This document shows, in pieces, positions 59,835 to 64,000 of a stretch of 64,000 nt of DNA. The notes under the pieces were generated by a model. It worked only from the letters and a program-made list of their open reading frames with translations, did no database searches and was not told the DNA's origin. The stretch comes from Pseudomonas fulva (GTDB taxonomy: Bacteria; Pseudomonadota; Gammaproteobacteria; Pseudomonadales; Pseudomonadaceae): assembly GCF_023517795.1 (NCBI RefSeq), contig NZ_CP082928.1, forward strand, positions 4,030,001 to 4,094,000, in the 5' to 3' direction. How positions within the stretch are numbered: the first letter of the stretch is position 1; every line of letters starts with the position of its first letter. Made by a program: the position numbers and the translations under genes.

Positions 59835-61352
59835 ATGTTTGCTCAAGTACCGCAACCGCTGGTTTATGCAGAGCGCCTTCTAGCGCAGTTCTCCGGCTTG
59901 TCACGTGCATCCGATGGTGCTGCGTTGCTGGGCGACTTCGTGCGGGGCTTGGCCGAGCTCAGCGGGTGCGAACTGGCTCAAGTGTATTTGCTCGATGCCA
60001 CGCATACCCGCCTGGGTATGCAAGCCGAGTACCTCGACAGCCAATTGCAACCTCGCGAAGCCGATAGCCTGCCGGCGGATTATAACGGCGAGCAATTGTT
60101 GCAGTTCGCGCTTTGCCAGAACCGCGTGGTGTGTCTCGAGGAGTTGAATGGCAGCCTGCATGAAACCAGTTTCCTGCCACCCTCCACGACACAATGGCAG
60201 TCGCTGCTATGCGTACCTCTGATCAACCAGCAGAAAGCGGTCGAAGGCCTGTTGGTCTGCGCCAGTCGACGCAACAGCGCCTTGCAGATGTTTGCCGATT
60301 CGTTGGGCAAGCTGGGCTCGTTCGTACTGGTGCAGTTGCATCTTCTCCAGCGTTTGCGCCGGCCAGCAGGCGACGCACTACCTGCAGCTCACAGCTCACC
60401 AGCCGCCAGCGGCTATGGCCTGATAGGCAAGAGCACGGCCATGCGGCAAACCTATTCGCTGATCAGCAAGGTGTTGCACAGCCCCTATACCGTTTTGCTA
60501 CGCGGCGAGACGGGAACCGGCAAGGAGGTCGTCGCAAGGGCGATACACGATTGTGGTCCACGGCGCTCGCGCGCGTTCATCGTGCAGAACTGTGCTGCAT
60601 TCCCGGAGAGCCTCCTGGAGAGTGAGCTGTTCGGCTATCGCAAGGGGGCTTTCACTGGCGCCGAGCGTGACCGGGCAGGGCTTTTCGACGCAGCTGATGG
60701 CGGCACGCTGTTGCTCGACGAGATCGGTGATATGCCGCTTTCGCTGCAGGCCAAACTGCTGCGCGTATTGCAGGAGGGTGAGATCCGTCCGCTGGGTTCC
60801 AACGATACCCACAAGATCGACGTGAGGATCATTGCCGCCACCCACAGGGATCTGTCAGTGATGGTCAGCGAAGGCAAGTTCCGCGAAGACCTGTATTACC
60901 GGCTGGCGCAGTTTCCTATCGAGCTGCCAGCGTTGCGCCATCGCGAGGGCGACATTCTTGACCTGGCGCGGCATTTCGCCGAGAAGGCCTGTGCGTTCCT
61001 GCAGCGCGACCCGGTGCGCTGGTCAGATGCCGCGCTCGACCGCCTTTCCCAATACGCCTTCCCGGGTAACGTGCGTGAGCTCAAGGGGCTGGTCGAGCGC
61101 GCTGTTCTGCTCTGCGAAGGCGGCGAGTTGCTGGCCGAGCATTTTTCCCTGCGTGTAGATGCCGTGCCTGTCGACAGCAATCTCAGTTTGCGCGAGCGGC
61201 TGGAGCAGGTGGAGCGCAGCATGCTGCTCGATTGCCTGCGCAAGAACGACGGTAACCAAACCCTCTCGGCGCGAGAGCTAGGCCTGCCGAGGCGCACGCT
61301 GCTTTACCGACTGGGGCGTTTGAACATCAACCTGGGTGAACTCAATGGATAG
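59835..61352 (+). CDS. Sigma54-dependent transcriptional activator (Sfa2-like)
   Basis: The 505 residues have an N-terminal GAF-type sensor (about 10-165), an AAA+ domain with Walker A GETGTGKE (about 226) and the sigma54-contacting GAFTGA loop, and a C-terminal Fis-type helix-turn-helix ([20 protein letters not shown]). Its place after clpV matches sfa2 of the P. aeruginosa H2 cluster. The likely target is the hcp promoter (47934-47949) via the TGCGCA sites. Confidence 0.92.
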   Translation: MFAQVPQPLVYAERLLAQFSGLSRASDGAALLGDFVRGLAELSGCELAQVYLLDATHTRLGMQAEYLDSQLQPREADSLPADYNGEQLLQFALCQNRVVCLEELNGSLHETSFLPPSTTQWQSLLCVPLINQQKAVEGLLVCASRRNSALQMFADSLGKLGSFVLVQLHLLQRLRRPAGDALPAAHSSPAASGYGLIGKSTAMRQTYSLISKVLHSPYTVLLRGETGTGKEVVARAIHDCGPRRSRAFIVQNCAAFPESLLESELFGYRKGAFTGAERDRAGLFDAADGGTLLLDEIGDMPLSLQAKLLRVLQEGEIRPLGSNDTHKIDVRIIAATHRDLSVMVSEGKFREDLYYRLAQFPIELPALRHREGDILDLARHFAEKACAFLQRDPVRWSDAALDRLSQYAFPGNVRELKGLVERAVLLCEGGELLAEHFSLRVDAVPVDSNLSLRERLEQVERSMLLDCLRKNDGNQTLSARELGLPRRTLLYRLGRLNINLGELNG

Positions 61353-61439
61353 CAGCGAGCGCCTGGGTTCACGTTTTGTATATACCAGCAATGCCACTGC
61401 GGAAAATCGGTGCATTTCGCTTACTTCTGGAGACCTCTG

Positions 61440-61580
61440 ATGCCTGTTCGTCACTGGCAAGCTTTTCTTCTGAGCCTTTTCGTGCTGTGCGGTATTAGCG
61501 GCTGTAGCGGCAATTACAAATTCAACGACGACACCTATCGCCCACTGGGTGATCCGCAGGCGGTCAACCGCGGCAAGTGA
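61440..61580 (+). CDS. Small type VI-associated lipoprotein (OrfX-like)
   Basis: A 46-residue product with a signal peptide and lipobox ISGC (Cys about residue 22), leaving a mature peptide of about 25 residues. GGAGA at 61429-61433 precedes the ATG. Its place between the sigma54 activator and fha matches the tiny gene reported in the P. aeruginosa H2 cluster (PA1664). Function unknown. Confidence 0.75.
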   Translation: MPVRHWQAFLLSLFVLCGISGCSGNYKFNDDTYRPLGDPQAVNRGK

Positions 61581-61597
61581 CCGCAAGGAGCATCATC

Positions 61598-62794
61598 ATG
61601 GAGCTGGTTTTCGAAGTGTTGAACACCAAGCAGTTCGTCCCTGCCGAGCTGTGCCAGAAGACGTTCAAACAGGCAGGCGGTGTGATCGGGCGGGGAGAGG
61701 ATTGCGACTGGATCATCCCGGATCGCAAGCGACATCTTTCCAACCATCACGCGGTGGTCAGCTATCGCGACGGTACCTTCTTTCTGACCGATACCAGCAG
61801 CAACGGTATTCAGGACGGTTCGAGCGGTGCCCGCCTACGTAAAGGCGAGGCGGTGCGCATCGAGCACGGCAGCGTATACGTACTGGGCGACTTCGAGGTT
61901 CGCGCGCGCCTGGTTCGCGATCCGGCTGCGTTCGACACCGAAGTGGGCCGGCCTCAAGCCGCCGGTAGCATCATTCCCGACGACGCATTTCTCGATCTGG
62001 ATCCGCTCGCTGCGCTCGATCAGCAAGAGCGCGTCTATTCGGAGTTCGAGGAACTGATTTCGCCCGCTGCTGCCCCCGACGACACCCGCCAGCGAGCCGA
62101 CTATGCACGTATCGACATGGAAAGCCTGTTGGTTCCCGAGCTGGTCGAGGCGCCGCCGAAGGCAGAGTCGGTTCCCCAGACGGCACCGCGCGAGCAGCAG
62201 TCCGAAGGCTTTTGGGAGAAGTTCGCAGCCGCACTTGGCGTGGACATCTCTGGCTACGACCAGGAGGCCAGAGAGTTGCTGGCGGTAAACGTTGCGCAGT
62301 TGCTCAAACAAAGCGTCGCTGGCTTGCAGCAGAGCTTGCGCACCCGCAGCGAGCTGAAAAACGAGTTGCGTCTGGCGCAGACCACGGCATTGGGGTCTCA
62401 GAAAAACCCGCTTAAGCTTGCCGGCGATGCCAGCGAGGCACTGGGCCTCTTGTTGCAGACGAATAAACCAGGGCAGCTCACCGCGCAGCAGGCTATATCG
62501 CGCTCGTTCCGTGATTTGCAGGCGCACCAGGTGGCCATGTTGATGGCGAGCCGGGCCGCTGTTCGCGGCACTCTGGAGCATTTCTCACCACAGCAGCTCA
62601 CGCTGCGTTTCGAGCGTGACAACAAGCCACTGTTTGCCACCTCCGGCAGCCGCTGGAAAGCCTACGGGCGTTATCACCAGGCGTTGCGGCAAGACGATGA
62701 CTGGAGTGAGCGTCTGTTGGCGCGTGACTTCGCACAGGCCTATGAAGAGCAGGTGCGCCTTATTTCCACCCTGGATTCTGACCGTCAAGGATGA
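61598..62794 (+). CDS. Type VI FHA-domain protein (Fha2/TagH-like)
   Basis: The 398 residues have an N-terminal FHA domain (about 1-105: GVIGRGEDCDWIIPD, LSNHHAVVS, DTSSNG), a variable linker and the TagH C-terminal domain (about 210-395). FHA proteins recruit phosphorylated partners in threonine-kinase control of type VI assembly; the stp1 and stk1 genes of H2 would lie beyond the window. AAGGAG precedes ATG 61598. Its stop overlaps tssJ (ATGA). Confidence 0.93.
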   Translation: MELVFEVLNTKQFVPAELCQKTFKQAGGVIGRGEDCDWIIPDRKRHLSNHHAVVSYRDGTFFLTDTSSNGIQDGSSGARLRKGEAVRIEHGSVYVLGDFEVRARLVRDPAAFDTEVGRPQAAGSIIPDDAFLDLDPLAALDQQERVYSEFEELISPAAAPDDTRQRADYARIDMESLLVPELVEAPPKAESVPQTAPREQQSEGFWEKFAAALGVDISGYDQEARELLAVNVAQLLKQSVAGLQQSLRTRSELKNELRLAQTTALGSQKNPLKLAGDASEALGLLLQTNKPGQLTAQQAISRSFRDLQAHQVAMLMASRAAVRGTLEHFSPQQLTLRFERDNKPLFATSGSRWKAYGRYHQALRQDDDWSERLLARDFAQAYEEQVRLISTLDSDRQG

Positions 62795-63300
62795 TGCACA
62801 TGTTTTGTCGTTCGAACGCTTTAATCAAAACCTTGGCAGTGTTGGGCGCTGTCGTCGCACTGGCCGCCTGCTCGACACTGTCGCCGTACTCGCATGTCAC
62901 CAAGCTCAACCTGACGCTGACGGCAAGTGACCAACTCAATCCCGACCTGAATGGGCGTCCGTCGCCAATCGTCGTGCGTCTGTATGAGCTCAAGCACCCG
63001 GTCGCCTTTGAGAACGCGGACTTCTTCAGCCTCTACGAACGTGCCAAGGAGTCCCTGGCGCCAGACATGGTGGCCACCGAGGAGCTCGAGCTGCGCCCAG
63101 GGCAAACAGTCGATCTCAAGCTCAGTGTCCAGGAGGGAAGTCGTTATGTCGGTGTAGTGGCGGCCTACCGGGATCTACCCGAGGCACGGTGGCGCTATAC
63201 GGTGCAGGTCGCTCCGTTGCAGATTACCGATGCCGATCTGACCCTCGATCAGAATGGCATTCGCAACACCCATGCATCGATTGCCAAGGCAGGTAACTGA
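62791..63300 (+). CDS. tssJ: Type VI lipoprotein TssJ
   Basis: An outer-membrane lipoprotein that anchors the TssLM complex. The 169 residues contain a lipoprotein signal with lipobox LAAC (Cys about 27) followed by STLSPYSHVTKLNLTLTASDQLNPD and a beta-sandwich region of family size. An alternative ATG is at 62800, after GGATGATGCAC. It overlaps fha by 4 bp. Confidence 0.94.
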   Translation: MMHMFCRSNALIKTLAVLGAVVALAACSTLSPYSHVTKLNLTLTASDQLNPDLNGRPSPIVVRLYELKHPVAFENADFFSLYERAKESLAPDMVATEELELRPGQTVDLKLSVQEGSRYVGVVAAYRDLPEARWRYTVQVAPLQITDADLTLDQNGIRNTHASIAKAGN

Positions 63301-63302
63301 AC

Positions 63303-64000
63303 GTGAACTTCCATAAAGTCATTTGGCAGGAAGGCATGCTGCTGCGCCCGCAGCACTTCCAACACAGTGATCGCTACTACGACCACCAGATGAAGACCCG
63401 CACTCAGCTGTTGGGTGCTTACACCTGGGGTTTCCTGAGCCTGGACATCGATCTGCAATTTCTCAATATGGGCAAGTTGGTGGTGAGCCAGGCTTCGGGC
63501 ATTCTCCCGGATGGCAGCCTCTTCGAGCTGGGCGGCAACGTTGAGCCCCTGGCGCTCGATGTGCCGCCCAATACTGGTAATACACCTATCTATCTGGCGC
63601 TGCCCTTGGTGACGGGCAATCACATCGAGGCGCGTCGCCCGGAGCAGTCCGATGTCTTGGCGCGCTACACCGCCTACGAGGCAGAGGTCACCGACTCGAA
63701 CGCTGGCGATGACTCTTCCAGCCAGGTCAGCTGTGGTCGCCCGGACTTCAGGCTTCTGCTCGGTGAGCAGCAAAGTGATCAGGCTTACGTGAAGCTGAAG
63801 CTGTGCGAGGTGCTCGATGCTACGCCTGATGGCGTCATCAGCCTCGACCCGGATTTCGTGCCGACCTACATCCAGGCTCATGCTTCCAGCTACCTGCTGT
63901 CATGCCTCAAAGAGGTCATCAGCATGCTCAGCCACCGGGGCGACACCATCGCCGAGCGGATTCGCTCCAATGGCAAGGTGGGCGGTGCGGAGGTCGGCGA
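63303..64000 (+). CDS. tssK: Type VI baseplate protein TssK, 3' end outside window
   Basis: The frame begins at GTG 63303 (VNFHKVIWQEGMLLRPQHFQ), the conserved TssK N-terminus, and is open to the window end. About 232 residues are visible, covering the shell domain that links the baseplate to the membrane complex. tssL and tssM are expected beyond the window. Confidence 0.96.
   Translation, partial: MNFHKVIWQEGMLLRPQHFQHSDRYYDHQMKTRTQLLGAYTWGFLSLDIDLQFLNMGKLVVSQASGILPDGSLFELGGNVEPLALDVPPNTGNTPIYLALPLVTGNHIEARRPEQSDVLARYTAYEAEVTDSNAGDDSSSQVSCGRPDFRLLLGEQQSDQAYVKLKLCEVLDATPDGVISLDPDFVPTYIQAHASSYLLSCLKEVISMLSHRGDTIAERIRSNGKVGGAEVG

Overview
The window is GC-rich bacterial chromosome, almost certainly from Pseudomonas in the broad sense. 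The gene order of CumA-like oxidase, tadA, mltF, purL, tatABC and an Xcp-type secretion operon is the one I know from the P. putida lineage, and the type VI cluster has the P. aeruginosa H2 order. Species cannot be fixed from the sequence alone. No rRNA, tRNA or CRISPR was seen.

Region 1 (1-10.4 kb) is housekeeping: the end of a multicopper oxidase, tadA, small exported proteins, a divergent SDR/LysR pair, mltF, purL and a NIF3-like protein. A 74-bp perfect-ended palindrome (possible MITE) follows purL.

Region 2 (10.4-26.3 kb) is a two-step phosphatase export locus. It holds tatABC, gspK, a Tat-dependent PhoX phosphatase, a Tat-dependent SoxB/UshA-like lipoprotein and a tightly overlapped operon gspCDEFGHIJLMN. 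Pho-box-like arrays of heptamers at 11-bp periodicity lie upstream of tatA, phoX and the SoxB-like gene, so Tat, the type II system and its likely cargo may be induced together by phosphate starvation. A palindromic repeat family of the genus has copies at three places here, one of which supplies the start and most of the leader of GspH.

Region 3 (26.3-30.8 kb) holds an L,D-transpeptidase, a pirin, a LysR regulator, and a methionine aminotransferase next to an omega-amidase (a glutamine-transaminase/omega-amidase pathway).

Region 4 (31.2-47.9 kb, minus strand) is the most interesting part. It is an array of type VI secretion cargo cassettes running hcp, vgrG, then [DUF4123 adaptor, VasX/BTH_I2691-type effector, DUF6708-like membrane protein], then a frameshifted vgrG 3' fragment and a second [adaptor, effector, membrane protein, duplicated membrane protein], then a vgrG middle fragment split by an IS5-family element. 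The two tandem membrane proteins are nearly identical except for about 38 residues around the first membrane hairpin, as expected if specificity lies there. vgrG remnants punctuate the cassettes and probably acted as recombination anchors.

Region 5 (48.4-64 kb, plus strand) is the type VI core: tssA, B, C, E, [PAAR, alpha/beta-hydrolase, small membrane protein], tssF, G, H, a sigma54 activator, a tiny lipoprotein, fha, tssJ and the start of tssK. The PAAR trio is an AT-rich insertion and looks like an undescribed lipase effector/immunity pair. Upstream of hcp lie a near-perfect sigma54 promoter and six (five exact) TGCGCA-type hexamers in 12-bp-spaced pairs, the likely binding sites of the sigma54 activator.
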